Positions 22,529 to 34,655 of a stretch of DNA of 64,000 bases are shown in pieces. How positions within the stretch are numbered: the first letter of the stretch is position 1; each line of letters starts with the position of its first letter. The notes beneath the pieces were generated by a model. It was not told the origin of the DNA. It saw only the letters and a program-made list of their open reading frames with translations, and did not search any database. Source of the DNA: Xenopus tropicalis (lineage: Eukaryota; Chordata; Amphibia; Anura; Pipidae); assembly GCF_000004195.4 (NCBI RefSeq), contig NC_030680.2, forward strand, positions 7,930,995 to 7,994,994, given 5' to 3'. The translations under genes were made by a program, and so were the position numbers.

Positions 22529-22936
22529 CCGTATATACTCAAGTATAAGCCGATCCGAATATAAGCCGAGGTACCTAATTTTACCTAAGAAAACTGGAAA
22601 AACTTATTGACTCGAGTATAAGCCTATAGGGTGGGAAATGCAGCGGCTATTGCTAAGTTTCAATAATCAAAATAAATACCAATACAATTACATTAAATGA
22701 GGCATCAGTGGGGTATATGTTTTTAAATATTTATTTCAAAGAAAAACAGTAAATTAAATGAATTGGTAGCGGGCCAGGGCAATGGAGCGTCTTGCAGGTG
22801 GCCTATTTTGCACACAAAGGACAGAGGGTGCTAGTCTGGAGGGACCCATGGCACCCGACTCGAGTATAAGCCGAGGGTGACTTTTTCAGCACATTTTGGG
22901 TGCTGAAAAACTAGGCTTATACTCGAGTATATACAG
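22529..22936. mobile_element. TATAAGCCGA-ended MITE at a TA site
   Basis: The inverted ends CCGTATATACTCAAGTATAA and CTGTATATACTCGAGTATAA match over about 24 bp with two mismatches. They are flanked by TA (22527-22528 and 22937-22938), which suggests a Tc1/mariner-type target. Sub-terminal AAGCCGAGG motifs are repeated inside both ends. There is no coding capacity in its 408 bp. Confidence 0.75.
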
Positions 22937-23084
22937 TAATTATCAATGTGCGAAAGTTAGAAGTCACCATGTGATAAATACTCTTCTAAAATCCAATAGG
23001 AACGTGGGTGAGTGTTTATGTATTAAGCGATAAACTCACATTTTGATAAATCAGCTGTTAATGATGAATTAAGGTTTATATAAA

Positions 23085-23309
23085 GGGCTGATTTATCAAA
23101 ATGTGAGTTTAGCGCTTAATACATAAAGACTCACCTACATTCTATTCATTCCTATGGGGTTTTTAGAAGTGTATTTATCAATGGGCAAAAGGTAAAATAA
23201 ATCATTTCCTAAATACTCTTCTAAAACTCCCATAGGAGTTAAAAGACCTTGGGTGAGTTTTTATGTATTAAGCTCTAAACTCACATTTTTTTTTTTGATA
23301 AATCTTTTC
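23085..23309. mobile_element. GGGGCAGATTTATCAAAATG-family MITE, copy B (uninterrupted)
   Basis: About 225 bp, almost a full palindrome from GGGCTGATTTATCAAAATGT to its inverted end near 23309. It serves as the empty-site reference for the nested insertions in copies A and C. Confidence 0.8.
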
Positions 23310-23394
23310 CGACCCTGGCTGAGGAGAACATTAGGACATTTTTTTTGGAACATATGGATAAATACATCTTCGCAGACAGCATTCTATACATTTA

Positions 23395-23921
23395 GGGGCA
23401 GATTTATCAAAATGTGAGTTTAGAGCTAAATACTGTACATAAAGGGGCACATTTACTAATCCACGAATGTCCGAAAAGCGCCCGAATGGGTTTTTTTCGT
23501 AATGATCGGTATTTTGCGACTTTTTCGAGCGCTCAATACGAAAGTCGCGACAATTCGTGAAAGTTTTACTGTCTATGAAGACGCGACAATTCACGAAATT
23601 CGTAATGGCGATGAAAAAGTCGCGACAATTCACAAAAGTCATAATGGCTATGAAAAAGTCGCAAAAAATACGAAAAAGTCGCAAAATGTTCGTTTTCTAA
23701 TCCAAATTTTTCCCATTTGGATTTGGATTCGGATTTGTGGATTAGTAAATCAGCCCCAAAGACTCACCTACATTCTGTTAATTCCTATGGGATTTTCAAT
23801 GTGCGAAAGTTACCATTTTGTCACCATTTGATAAATACTCTTCTAAAATCCAATAGGAATGTGGGTGAGTATTTATGTATTAAGCTCTAAACTCACATTT
23901 TGATAAACCAGCTGTTAATGA
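23395..23921. mobile_element. same family, copy C, with an inner MITE at 23444-23757
   Basis: The outer termini are present. The inner element (GGGGCACATTTACTAATCC to GGATTAGTAAATCAGCCCC) lies between AAA duplications at exactly the position occupied in copy A. The pair was therefore copied as a composite instead of arising twice. Confidence 0.8.
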
Positions 23922-23940
23922 TGAATTAAGGTTTATATAA

Positions 23941-24157
23941 GGGGCTGATTTATCAAAATGTGAGTGGCTACGAAAAACTCGCGTTTTTTCGCACAAATCG
24001 TATTAGTAACGAAAAAGTCGCGACAATTTTCCGAAAAAATTGCAAAATACCGATCATTACGAAAAAAACGCAATCGGACGCATTCGGCCCGTTCGTGGGT
24101 TAGTAAATGTGCCCCTATGTATTGAGCTCTAAACTCACATTTTGATAAATCTGCCCT
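23941..24157. mobile_element. same family, copy D, fused to a partial inner MITE
   Basis: It starts GGGGCTGATTTATCAAAATG, passes straight into the middle of an inner-type MITE, then returns through TTAGTAAATGTGCCCC (end 24115) to AAACTCACATTTTGATAAAT. A deletion inside a composite copy explains it. Confidence 0.75.
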
Positions 24158-24232
24158 TAAATGTATATACTGCAGGCTGTGAAGATGTAGTTATCCATAT
24201 GTTCCAAAAAAAATTCCTAATGTTCTCCCCAG

Positions 24233-24370
24233 CCAGGGTTGGACTGGGCCACTGGGATACCGGGAAAAAACCCAGTGGGTCCCGGCACTGGTGGGCCCTG
24301 GCATCCCAGACCTGATCCCTGTTCTTGCTCCCCCGGCCACCGGTGTTGTCCCCTGATGTGTTTCACTTAG
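24233..24370 (+). repeat. hAT-like dispersed repeat, left part
   Basis: It starts CAGGGTTGGACTGGGCCACT with a GGGAAAAAACCCAGTGGGTC hairpin-like core. It is homologous to 1157-1512. No right terminus. Confidence 0.6.
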
Positions 24371-24584
24371 AGGCATTCGGGGGAGGATGCTGGGACCCCT
24401 GCAGAGGGTTATGGGGGTGTGGCCAGTGGGCCACCTTGGGGGGTGCTTGGGGGGCAACCCTCCACTGCTCTCCTACCTGGGAAGCGGGGATGCCCCCATG
24501 AGGACAGGGTGGTCGGTGAGGGTGGACATGAGGGGCAAGCAGGTGTGGAATGGGGAGCAACACAAGCATGAAAAATGTACCTGG

Positions 24585-24795
24585 AGGTACCAAATAAGTG
24601 CTGTGACTGGCAATTTGATAATGCCTATATGGACTGGACAGCCTACAGGAGGTTCTGTTTGGCAATACACATGGTTTTATTCAACCAAAACTTGCCCCCA
24701 AGCCAGAAATTCAAAAATAAGCATCTTCTTTGAGGCCACTGGGAGCAACATCCAAGGGGTTGGTGAGGAACATGTTGACCCAGAGCCACTGGTTT
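24585..24795 (-). repeat. dispersed repeat shared with 33115-33340 (inverted)
   Basis: Blocks such as CAGCCTACAGGAGG, CAACCAAAACTTGCCCCCAA and GAGGCCACTGGGAGCAACAT recur in reverse complement at 33115-33340. The class is unknown; no TIRs were seen. Confidence 0.75.
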
Positions 24796-25944
24796 AAGAA
24801 TTGTCTGATAAGACAATGATACACAAACCAGGGTCATTTGCCCTTTATGCAAAAGTTCTTTACTGCTTAAGTATGGCCTATTTCCAGGCCATCCTGCCAT
24901 GCTATCTTTCCAGTTCTCTCAAGAAGAATTGTCACATTAAGCTCTCTATGGCAGAACTTGGCACTGTCAGTGGTAGAAATGCAGAAGGGGGTCTTCTGAT
25001 CAATCCACACTTAATATCAACAGCTCTTGTCATGGCTTGCAACTTGCCTGGTGGTCAATGAGTCCATAAACATCAAGCCAGAAGCCATATTGTTCCATCT
25101 GGATCAAGAGACTGACAATGTTCTCAAGACATCCCCAAGAAACTGAAATATTGGGTCACTCCCTGTTGAGCACAGCAAAGAATGATTAACTGCTCAGAGC
25201 AAAAATAGCAAATGCCCTTTGTTCTAATGTGCCGAACATCAGTTCACATTTACTTGTTGAATGTCAAATCATACCACTGATGTACAAACTACCTATCATG
25301 ACCGGCTGAAGAACCTAATTACAATGCATAAGATGCACTCGTTAGGAACTAAATTATATTTGTTGAGAGTTATCATGTTGATGTAAAAATTCAAGTTTGT
25401 GTTTCCATGGTAATCCCAATCCTGATGCCACTGGATAAACCAGTTAGTGAGTAACTGGCACCAACACCCTGGCCATGTCCAGATATATCACTATGGACAC
25501 CCTATGGAATACATTCTGGATTGCCTCTTTTGGCTGAGCTAAGTAGACAACAGATGTTGGGTAGGAACTACCATTCATGAAGCCTTAGTTCCATACTGTA
25601 TGCAATATAGATCAGTTTAATACAGGAAAGGGATGCTTGTGTACTAGAAAACCATGATAATACACAAAAGGTAGCGTTAGCATAGTTTTCATGGATATGC
25701 TGTATGAGTAGATGCCCCCTCAAGTTGTAAAGGCAAATGGTGAAGCTTATCTATCTAACATCAGTGATCAATATACATCTTAGTTCAGAGACTTTTTGAT
25801 CTTTGTGGTTTGCCTCACATTAGCTCATCATAAAGCAATCTACTATGAATAGGAGGAGTGAATATTCAGTACTAGGATGAGGCTCCTACACATTTCTTTA
25901 AACGCCTCCAATGGGGGATCATTTAACAAGCACAGAGCAGGTTC
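24796..25944. other. non-coding DNA, no recognised feature
   Basis: No tandem or inverted repeat stands out. A frame at 24801-25061 has no recognisable motif. The sequence could be a decayed interspersed element, but I cannot identify one. Confidence 0.4.
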
Positions 25945-27064
25945 CAAGTTCAAAAAATGGGCTTAAACAAGTATTTGTGTCCTTTTACACCCTGCCCTGC
26001 ACCTTCTGGACTTGCTTGACCATGACCACAGGTCTTTGAGCCCCCGTGGCTGCTTTGTATTCAAGAGGGGAAAGGTCCATAGACATCCTTTTCCCCATCA
26101 TCTTACTTTCAAGTAGTTCAGAAGTACAAGTTAGGGAGCACTGGAGGGCACAGGGTGCAAAGGAGTCCTATACTTACCACCGACCCTATAGTAGACGGTA
26201 AGGACAGGGCTGCCCTAGGCCTACACCCTTCATCTAGATCTGGCATCCTTTTCCCTATCATCTTACTTTCAAGTAGTTCAGAAGTACAAGTTAGCGAGCA
26301 CTGGAGGGCAGAGGGTGCAAAGGAGTCATGTACTTACCACCAAGCCTAAAGTAGATGGTAAGGACAGGACAGCCCTAGGCCTACACCCTCCATCTAGATC
26401 TGCAAAGTTCAAAAAATGGGCTCAAACAAGTATTTGTGTCCTTTCACACCCTGTCCTGCACCTTCTGGACCTTCTTGACCATGACCACAGGTCTTTGAGC
26501 CCCCATGATGTGCCGCATGAATACAGCACTGCCTGCATTCATCTGCTCTGTATTCATGAGGGGAAAGGTCCATAGGCATCCTTTTCCCCATCATCTTACT
26601 TTCAAGTAGTTCAAAAGCACAAGTTAGGGAGCAGTGGTGGGCACAGGGTGCAAAGGAGTCCTATATTAACACCGACCCTATAGTAGATAGTAAGGACAGA
26701 GCTGCCCTAGGCCTACGCCCTTCATCTAGATCTACAAAGTTCAAAAAATGGGCTCAGACAAGTATTTGTGTCCTTTTACACCCTGCCCTGCACCTTCTTG
26801 ACCTTCTTATCCATGACCACAGGTCTTTGAGCCCCCATGATGTGCCACATGAATACAGAACTTCCTGCATTCAGCCTCTCTGTATTCAGGAGGAAAAAGG
26901 TCCATAGTCATCCTTTTCCCCATCATCTTACTTTCAAGTAGTTCAGATGTACAAGTTAGGGAGCAGTGAAGGGCACAGGGTGCAAAGGAGTCCTATATTA
27001 ACACTGACCCTATAGTAGATAGTAAGGACAGAGCTGCCCCAGTCCTACACCCTCCATCTAGATC
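25945..27064 (+). repeat. large tandem repeat of about 332 bp, three copies plus a partial
   Basis: AGTTCAAAAAATGGGCT occurs at 25947, 26406 and 26738. A partial unit (about 26246-26404) is inserted between the first and second. Copies are 85-95% alike by eye. The unit contains CATGACCACAGGTCTTTGAG and CTGCCCTAGGCCTACACCC. Confidence 0.85.
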
Positions 27065-27780
27065 TGAATTGTTAAACCAATGCTAGGTGGAGGGCCACAC
27101 TCTGTCTTACATTTGCTCCCCTTCATGTCATCTCTTTCATCCAGGCCCACAGTAAATGACCCCTGTAGTTTCAAAACCATTGTCTTATACCCTTCCACCC
27201 ATCACTCCATTTACCATATACGGTTCTGGTTTTCCCTACACTAAAGTGAACATGCGTCACTGTTAATCATTTACAGTCTCAGGGGATAAATATCTGGGTT
27301 TTTTTTTATTATTTGCTATCTCAAATAGAATTCTGCACATTGTCGCAGAGCTGGTGGAACAGAATCTCTGATATTTGTCAGATGTAGACGCTAGATGCTG
27401 TCATCAAAGCACAATAGCCTCGGAGTGCATTATTTTAGAGATCAAGATAACAGCTGACCTCGAAGCAATTAATGCATTGGGTCACCAGCTTGAAATTCCA
27501 CTATCTATAGAAAAGATGTGTAGGTCATTTCTTTCTTTATGGTGTCTTCCTGTGACAAATGTGTTCATAGAATTGTGTGACTGCTTTAAAGCTAAAAATG
27601 AAATCTTTTTAATGAGTATTTAATGGAAAAAAAAGTTTGTTTGCTAGTGTAGGGGGGTGATGGGATCCAGACACCCACACACATACATATACACCTAAAA
27701 AACATTGCCGTCACCCAGAAACTGGTTGTGGATAAGCAGCCAACCTTTTCATTGGCGTCACCCCATTGTTTCTCAGTGGA
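27065..27780. other. non-coding DNA, no recognised feature
   Basis: Single-copy, AT-rich. No conserved coding motif; a short T-run near 27299-27308. Confidence 0.45.
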
Positions 27781-28642
27781 AACTGGCGAGAAGAAGCTTG
27801 GAGAGGACAAGAACCCCTAAAGGAGTTAAAAGAGGCATAAGAAGAACTTGGAGTAGAGAACTCACAAGAAGAACCTTATAAATACCAAAACTGGTGAGAA
27901 GAAGCCCGGAGAGGACAAGAACCCCTAAAAGAGTTAAAAGAGGCATAAGAAGAACTTAGGGTGGAGAACTCACAAGAAGAACCTTATAAATACCAAAACT
28001 GGTGAGAAGAAGCCTGGAGAGGACAAGAACCCCTAAAAGAGTTAAAAGAGGCATAAGAAGAACTTGGGGTGGAGAACTCACAAGAAGAACCTTATCAATA
28101 CCAAAACTGGTGAGAAGAAGCCTGGAGAGGACAAGAACCCCTAAAAGAGTTAAAGAGGCATAAGAAGAACTTGGGGTGGAGAACTCACAAGAAGAACCTT
28201 GTAAATACCAAAACTGGTGAGAAGAAGCCTGGAGAGGACAAGAACCCCTAAAAGAGTTAAAAAAGGCATAAGAAGAACTTGGGGTGGAGAACTCACAAGA
28301 AGAACCTTATAAATACAAAAACTGGTGAGAAGAAGCCTGGAGAGGACAAGAACCCCTAAAAGAGTTAAAAGAGGCATAAGAAGAACTTGGGGTGGAGAAC
28401 TCACAAGAAGAACCTTATAAATACAAAAACTGGTGAGAAGAAGCCTGGAGAGGACAAGAACCCCTAAAAGAGTTAAAAGAGGCATAAGAAGAACTTGGGG
28501 TGGAGAACTCACAAGAAGAAACTTATAAATACAAAAACTGGTGAGAAGAAGCCTGGAGAGGACAAGAACCCCTAAAAGAGTTAAAAGAGGCATAAGAAGA
28601 ACTTGGGGTGGAGAACTCACAATAAGAACCTTATAAATACCG
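27781..28642 (+). repeat. 108-bp minisatellite, eight copies
   Basis: GGTGAGAAGAAGCCTGGAG recurs every 108 bp (for example 28001 and 28109). Because 108 is divisible by three, one minus-strand frame is a 36-residue repeat. Nothing upstream suggests it is translated. Confidence 0.93.
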
Positions 28643-29209
28643 AGAGATCCAGGAGTTTCCACATAGGGGTTTGAGGAAGACCAGAACTAAAGGGTCTCAT
28701 CTAGAACCAGGTTGCCATGGTAGGATCAGCTGAAGCTCTATCCTCGCTGAAGGCCCATGTTATTTTAACTACCCAATCCTATACTCTCATAGAGACATGT
28801 AAGTAGTTTATTCTGGTGAGTGCCAGAATGAGAGTGTCCAGGGTGTTTAGTTTTAGAGACTTCACAAGCTCTGTATGATTATCCTATCATTTGATTTCAT
28901 TTAGCTGCTTGAGTCTCAAGTTTCTAGATTGCTATACAGGAACTTACTGGAAAGAAGAAGCTGAAATATCCTTCTCTCCTCCCATAATCGCCCTTTATCT
29001 GTATAGAAGCTGGGATAAAAAGATATTTCAACTGTTTTCTGCTTACACAGTTCTACACAACCAAAGCTTTATTACTTATTTTGGGTTTGGGATCTAGTAT
29101 CTAGAAAACTCTTATCCAGTTTGTTGTGAAATAGTGGCCTACCTTTCCCCCTTGAGTCCTAGTCCAGGAATGCACATGGCACCCATATTGGGCAGCATTT
29201 CCTAAAGCA
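28643..29209. other. non-coding DNA, no recognised feature
   Basis: No repeats of note. Flanked by the 108-bp array and a TIR element. Confidence 0.45.
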
Positions 29210-30003
29210 ATACTGTCATGGGAAAAAATGTTTTTTTTCAAAACCCATCAGTTAATAGAGCTTCTCCAGCAGAATCCTGCATTGTAATCTGTTTTTCCCA
29301 TGGGGCTAGCCATATTCTTCATTTCCCAGGGTGCCACAGCCATGTGACCTGTGCTCTGATAAACTTCACTCACACTTTACTGCTGTGCTGCAAGTTGGAG
29401 TGATATCCCCCCCTCACCCCCAGCAGCCGATCAGCAGAACAATGGGAAGGGAGCAAGATAGCAGCTCCCAGTAGGTATCAGAATAGCACTCAATAGTAAG
29501 AAATCCAAGTCCGGCTTGGGACTCCTCCAGTTACATGGGAGTAGGAGAAACAATAGGTTAGCTGAAAGCAGTTCTAATGTGTAGCGCTGGCTGAAAGCTC
29601 AGACTCAGTCACACTTTACTGCTGCGCTGCAAGTTGGAGTGATATCCCCCCCTCCCCCCCCAGCAGCCGATCAGCAGAACAAAGGGAAGGGAGCAAGATA
29701 GCAGCTCCCAGTAGGTATCAGAATAGCACTCAATAGTAAGAAATCCAAGTCCGGCTTGGGACTCCTCCAGTTACATGGGAGTAGGAGAAACAATAGGTTA
29801 GCTGAAAGCAGGTCTAATGGGTAGCGCTGGCTGAAAGCTCAGACTCAGGCACAATGCACTGAGATGGCGCCTACACACCAATATTACAGCTACAAATACA
29901 TTTGTTGGTTCATGAATAAAAGTTTAAATGGCAGAGGGAATTATTTGCTGTGTAACAGTGTCATTTAGAAATAAAAGGTACCCCATAAAAATCATGACAG
30001 TAT
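29210..30003. mobile_element. ATACTGTCATG-ended non-autonomous element with internal 240-bp repeats
   Basis: The perfect 11-bp TIRs ATACTGTCATG (29210-29220) and CATGACAGTAT (29993-30003) bound 794 bp with no transposase. The interior holds two units of the 240-bp repeat also found at 11000-11500 and, inverted, at 12020-12440. The class is undetermined because the target duplication is not clear. Confidence 0.75.
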
Positions 30004-30860
30004 CCCCAGGATGGTTTAGCCCGTGGGTAGCACTGGGTATGCCCATACCTTACTTAGACAAATCCTGGTTTATATATATATCATTATATTAATGATACCT
30101 GTACTAATAATAAATACATTGAATACTGTTGCTTGAGAAAGGAAGGATAACCATGTCTACAGTCGAAACAAAGGGGGATCCCTAAAATCTGCACGGTCTT
30201 TGGCTTGGAGGGGCCACACAGTCCTTGTATGTTTGGGGAAAGTATAAAATAGAATATAAATCTTCCAATGACTGGGGGAAACGTAAGAAAAATACAGCCG
30301 GAGACAATGCTATAGGTCATTCCGCTTTTACCTGCTGTCATGTTCTCAGATTCTATTAGGTTAAATGCCATAAATCGAAGTTAATCTGTTTCCTATGCTT
30401 ATAATTTTCCCCGGCTGCTCCCGTTCGGCACTTTAGAACAAGCCAATTTGTTATCGCAATGCAAATGGCAACACACGACAGCCGCGGCGGAACGGCACAT
30501 TTTGCTCAGGAAAATAAGAAAAAGTGAGAACTTCAACCAAGAATAATGTTCGGCGCCTTCTATTTCCCTTCGGTTGTTTCTCGGAGTGACAGGGTGTCAC
30601 GGGGGGTGATCTACGGTCGCCCATAAGGGGGATTACAGCTCTGTGGAAGGAGACTGGGTGTATTTATAGGCTGCGGTTCTTCCAGTATATTTTAACTTTG
30701 GATAAATTGAAAATATACTGGAAGAGGGTTGGCTTTATTCTGATGGCACAGATGCCAAGCAGGTTTTAAATGAAAGGAAAAGTAATGTAATTTGTCTGAC
30801 TATCCAGTGTGGCACTGACTATTGAGATGGGTGTATAACCTACTTGTAATGTATGTTATG
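30004..30860. promoter_or_regulatory. single-copy DNA with an octamer motif, candidate regulatory region
   Basis: Repeat-free. It contains a perfect POU octamer ATGCAAAT (30459-30466) and a CCAAT (30443-30447) within a CpG-bearing stretch at 30400-30620. A 15-bp inverted pair (TTCCAGTATATTTTA / AAAATATACTGGAA) lies at about 30679-30726. Regulatory function is inference. Confidence 0.3.
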
Positions 30861-31400
30861 GGTGCCATAGTGTTTCCCTTAGACAGTACAGTATGGGGGT
30901 ACAGCTTATTGTGTGCCCAGAACATTCCTTCTCTGTATATTTGTATTTATACATATGGGTAGGGGGTGCCATAGTGTTTCCCTTAGACAGTACAGTATGG
31001 GGGTACAGCTTATTGTGTGCCCAGAACATTCCTTCTCTGTATATTTGTATTTATACATATGGGTAGGGGGTGCCATAGTGTTTCCCTTAGACAGTACAGT
31101 ATGGCGGTACAGCTTATTGTGTGCCCAGAACATTCCTTCTCTGTATATTTGTATTTATACATATGGGTAGGGGGTGCCATAGTGTTTCCCTTAGACAGTA
31201 CAGTATGGGGGAACAGCTTATTGTGTGCCCAGAACATTCCTTCTCTGTATATTTGTATTTATACATATGGGTAGGGGGTGCCATAGTGTTTCTCTTAGAC
31301 AGTACAGTATTGGGGTACAGCTTATTGTGTGCCCAGAACATTCCTTCTCTGTATATTTGTATTTATACATATGGGTAGGAGGTGCCATATTTTTTTCCTT
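30861..31400 (+). repeat. 104-bp minisatellite, about 5 copies
   Basis: GGTGCCATAGTGTTTCCCTT recurs at 104-bp spacing from 30861. The units are nearly identical. It produces mirrored short frames on both strands, which are artefacts. Confidence 0.94.
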
Positions 31401-31420
31401 AGACAGTACACTATATAATA

Positions 31421-32224
31421 TGCTATAGTTCCAGGGGTACCCAGGGCACAAATAAGCACTCACCCCAAATCCCCCCCTAACTGGCCTTCAGGCTGGGCCC
31501 CCTTAGCCCATAACAAGGTTACAGATATATAGAAACATTGGGGTAACAGTCACCCTGCTATAGTTCCAGGGGTACCCAGGGCACAAATAAGCACTCACCC
31601 CAAATCCCCCCTAACTGGCCTTCAGGCTGGGCCCCCTTAGCCCATAACAAGGTTACAGATATATAGAAACATTGGGGTAACAGTCACCCTGCTATAGTTC
31701 CAGGGGTACCCAGGGCACAAATAAGCACTCACCCCAAATCCCCCCCTAACTGGCCTTCAGGCTGGGCCCCCTTAGCCCATAACAAGGTTACAGATATATA
31801 GAAACATTGGGGTAACAGTCACCCCGCTATAGTTCCAGGGGTACCCAGGGCACAAATAAGCACTCACCCCAAATCCCCCCTAACTGGCCTTCAGGCTGGG
31901 CCCCCTTAGCCCATAACAAGGTTACAGATATATAGAAACATTGGGGTAACAGTCACCCCGCTATAGTTCCAGGGGTACCCAGGGCACAAATAAGCACTCA
32001 CCCCAAATCCCCCCCTAACTGGCCTTCAGGCTGGGCCCCCTTAGCCCATAACAAGGTTACAGATATATAGAAACATTGGGGTAACAGTCACCCTGCTATA
32101 GTTCCAGGGGTACCCAGGGCACAAATAAGCACTCACCCCAAATCCCCCCCTAACTGGCCTTCAGGCTGGGCCCCCTTAGCCCATAACAAGGTTACAGATA
32201 TATAGAAACATTGGGGTAACAGTA
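31421..32224 (+). repeat. 134-bp minisatellite, 6 copies
   Basis: TGCTATAGTTCCAGGGGTAC starts at 31421, 31556, 31690 and so on, with spacings of 133-135 bp set by a C-run of six or seven. Only 20 bp separate it from the unrelated 104-bp array. Confidence 0.94.
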
Positions 32225-33062
32225 AATAAGCACTCAGTATAATACAAAGTCCCTTTTACTATAACATATAATACATGAATTATACAAAACAACAATAAAC
32301 TTTAGCTGCAGGGGAGCAGTATGAACCCAGTAAAGTAAATATAGAATAATATAACGAGCTCAGTAGCAAGAGAGACCTTTCTGCTGTAAGGAATATCCAT
32401 CTTTATAAAGAGTTTTCTTTCTTTTGATGGGTTGCGGGTTATTAAGACACAGTGTAAAAGTTGAACCAAAATATCTCATCAACGTGAACGGAAGAGATTT
32501 CTCCAGAACTCTGAAGCCTTCTACGGAGCGACGCCGGGAAAGCCATGAATCGTCTCGGTAACAAGGCCACAAGAGAAAGGTTTATGAGGCTATAAAGCCA
32601 AGCGACCTGCTTCAAGGTAGCAATGAAAGACCCTTTTAATGAAAATGTGTTTTACGCGCAGACAAGAGCACGGGCGGAATGCGATGGTATCGCTGATGTT
32701 CTACGGGAGGCACTGACAGAACGTATGGAAGTCTCTCCTTCCCTTAACATCAACTTGTAATCTTCAACGGTTGAAACACTTTACTTTCTCCATATCGCTC
32801 TTCTTTCAAGATTTAAATATGGATACGCGGCTGTCAGAGGCTGCCAGGAGTTCCTCGTATGTCTTGTTAGAACAATGAAACACCTACGGCAGAAGTTGTT
32901 AGAAACAGTTCATTTGCTCTTCTTCCACGTTTTCGAGAGAAGAAAAAGGACGATGAGAGTTTTGGAAGGGGCGGTGGCGGGGGGTGAAAGTTTCCGACGT
33001 ACTTGGCAAGATAATTGATTTAGGTTGACAGCATTGTTTGAAGGGAACCATAAGGAAAGAAG
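32225..33062. other. single-copy non-coding DNA
   Basis: No tandem or transposon structure. Several CpG-containing stretches (32520-32720, 32920-33000) and no recognisable protein. Could be intronic or regulatory. Confidence 0.45.
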
Positions 33063-33065
33063 GGT

Positions 33066-33340
33066 TGTTTAATGGGGTTGTTCAACTTTAAATTAACTCT
33101 TAGTATGCTGTAGATTGGTGATCCCCAACCAGTGGCTTGGGAACAACATGTCTCCCATGGATGTTGCTCCCAGTGGCCTCAAACAGGAGCTTATTTTTGA
33201 ATTCCTGACTTGGGGGCAAGTTTTGGTTGCATAAAACCAAGTGTAACGTCAAACAGAGTCTCCTGTAGGCTGCCAGTCCAGGGTAACCAAGTAGCCAATC
33301 ACAGCTAATATTTGGCACCCCCAGGAACTTTTTTTTTATA
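33066..33340. repeat. T2-like end followed by a dispersed repeat
   Basis: TTTAATGGGGTTGTTCAACT at 33068 resembles a T2-type terminus. It is joined directly to the repeat also seen inverted at 24585-24795 (CTTGGGGGCAAGTTTTGGTT, GTCTCCTGTAGGCTGCC). The junction suggests insertion or recombination of one into the other. Confidence 0.6.
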
Positions 33341-33783
33341 GTTGTAGGGATTCCAAAGATTTGGGCCCCTTAGGTTGGGTTCCCCTTTAGACAGGCACCA
33401 GAGGGTGGCCTTGTGGGATATGGACACCTAAGGGTGGTCCTAGCTGTTGAGTTTCCTATGTTATTCAGCAGCAACCACTAGGTGGTGGTGTGCTGTAATA
33501 TAAAAAGGGATGACACACACCATGTACAAGGTCTTTTGTCCTGGGTCCCCACCTCTGCAAAAGACTAGCTACAGGCTCCAGTTATAGAGTTCAGATAGAC
33601 CTGTTATAGTCACTCTAGGAGTGAAAGGATAGACAGAGTATCTAGAAAGGGCAGTCTGAAGCCCCTCTGAGGAGATTATTGAGGTTATGACATCCTGGCA
33701 TTATTGGCCGGAGTTCAGGTACATAAAGTGGCCAGCTTAAATGAACATGTGACCTTTAATATCTGGGAAGGGCCCTCACAGAC
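33341..33783 (+). other. LTR-like or promoter-like segment (weak)
   Basis: It contains CCACTAGGTGGTGGTG, then AATATAAAAAGGG (TATA-like, about 33496-33508), then a GC-mixed leader. The order resembles an LTR promoter, but I found no paired LTR, primer-binding site or coding remnant. Confidence 0.25.
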
Positions 33784-34392
33784 TAAAAGTGGCCATACAC
33801 AGGCAGATTTAAGCTGCCGGTTCAGACCAATTGACCAGTTTATCTGGCAATTTATAGGCTCCCTTAATGGGCCTACCTGACCCATATCTGTCCACAAATA
33901 GGGCAGTTTGATTTTCCATTGGATTGGGGGCCGTATTGGCTCCTTGGTCCAATGGTGCCTATGCCTGCCTATGTAATTCTTTCAAATTAGCCCAATATCA
34001 CCCACCTTAAGGTGGGCATATTGGGAGAAGATCTGCTAGTTTGGCCACCTCGCCAAACAAAAGAATCTTACCTTGTATGGACACCTTTCAGCTGCCAATT
34101 CAGGTCTTTAAGACCGACTCAATAGCTTATCTGCCCATGTATGGGGCCCTCCAACAGGCCTCCCTGACCAATATCTGGCCAAAAATGAGCCATATGTTGA
34201 TGAGACAGGCTTGACTTTTCATCAGATTGGGGACCGCATCGGCTCATTGATACAACCCTTGCTGCAAATTTTACTATCCCCCTTATTGCAATGTGATTGT
34301 TTGGAACGATATTGCCCACCCATTGGGCAAAAGATTTCCTCTTTTGGTGACCTTGCCAAAGACCAAATCTTACCATGTATGGCCACTTTTAA
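33784..34392. mobile_element. two head-to-tail GTGGCCATACAC-type MITEs
   Basis: The left end is TAAAAGTGGCCATACACAGG, the right end TGTATGGCCACTTTTAA. A shared internal junction near 34070-34090 (TTGTATGGACACCTTTCAGC) means the second copy lacks a separate left terminus. Each about 300-bp copy contains ATTGGGGACCG and CCTCGCCAAA/CCTTGCCAAA blocks. Confidence 0.8.
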
Positions 34393-34655
34393 TGGAGGGA
34401 GGGTGTTTCATAAAGGTAACTCACAGGTTGATCAAATAAAATGGGTGCCAGTGGTTCTTGAAACAATAGATAACTCTTTATCTTGCAGAACTGTAGAACA
34501 GATCTCTTGGAGGACATGCACAGATAGACACTGTATGGTTGTCCAGAATATACTCAGGAATGGAGCTTCTAGAAGTGTTTGCCAATCAGAGGACAGTATC
34601 TGTGGATAACCTACTTGGAAATTGTCCAGCCTCAAACATTTAGCTCTCCTGTTTT

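Larger units (their letters stand above)
22124..23055. mobile_element. GGGGCAGATTTATCAAAATG-family MITE, copy A, with two nested insertions
   Basis: The outer element runs from GGGGCGGATTTATCAAAATG to its inverted complement near 23030-23055. TGAGTTTAGAGCTTAATACA is mirrored by TATGTATTAAGCGATAAACT. It is interrupted by the inner GGGGCACATTTAC element (22168-22479) and by the TA-flanked ATACTCGAGTATAAGCC element (22529-22936). Confidence 0.8.

Noticed and set aside
28150..28662. 170-codon hydrophobic repeat frame on the minus strand
   Set aside because: It is the 108-bp minisatellite, in frame because 108 is a multiple of three. No start region, signal or flanking coding sequence supports a gene.
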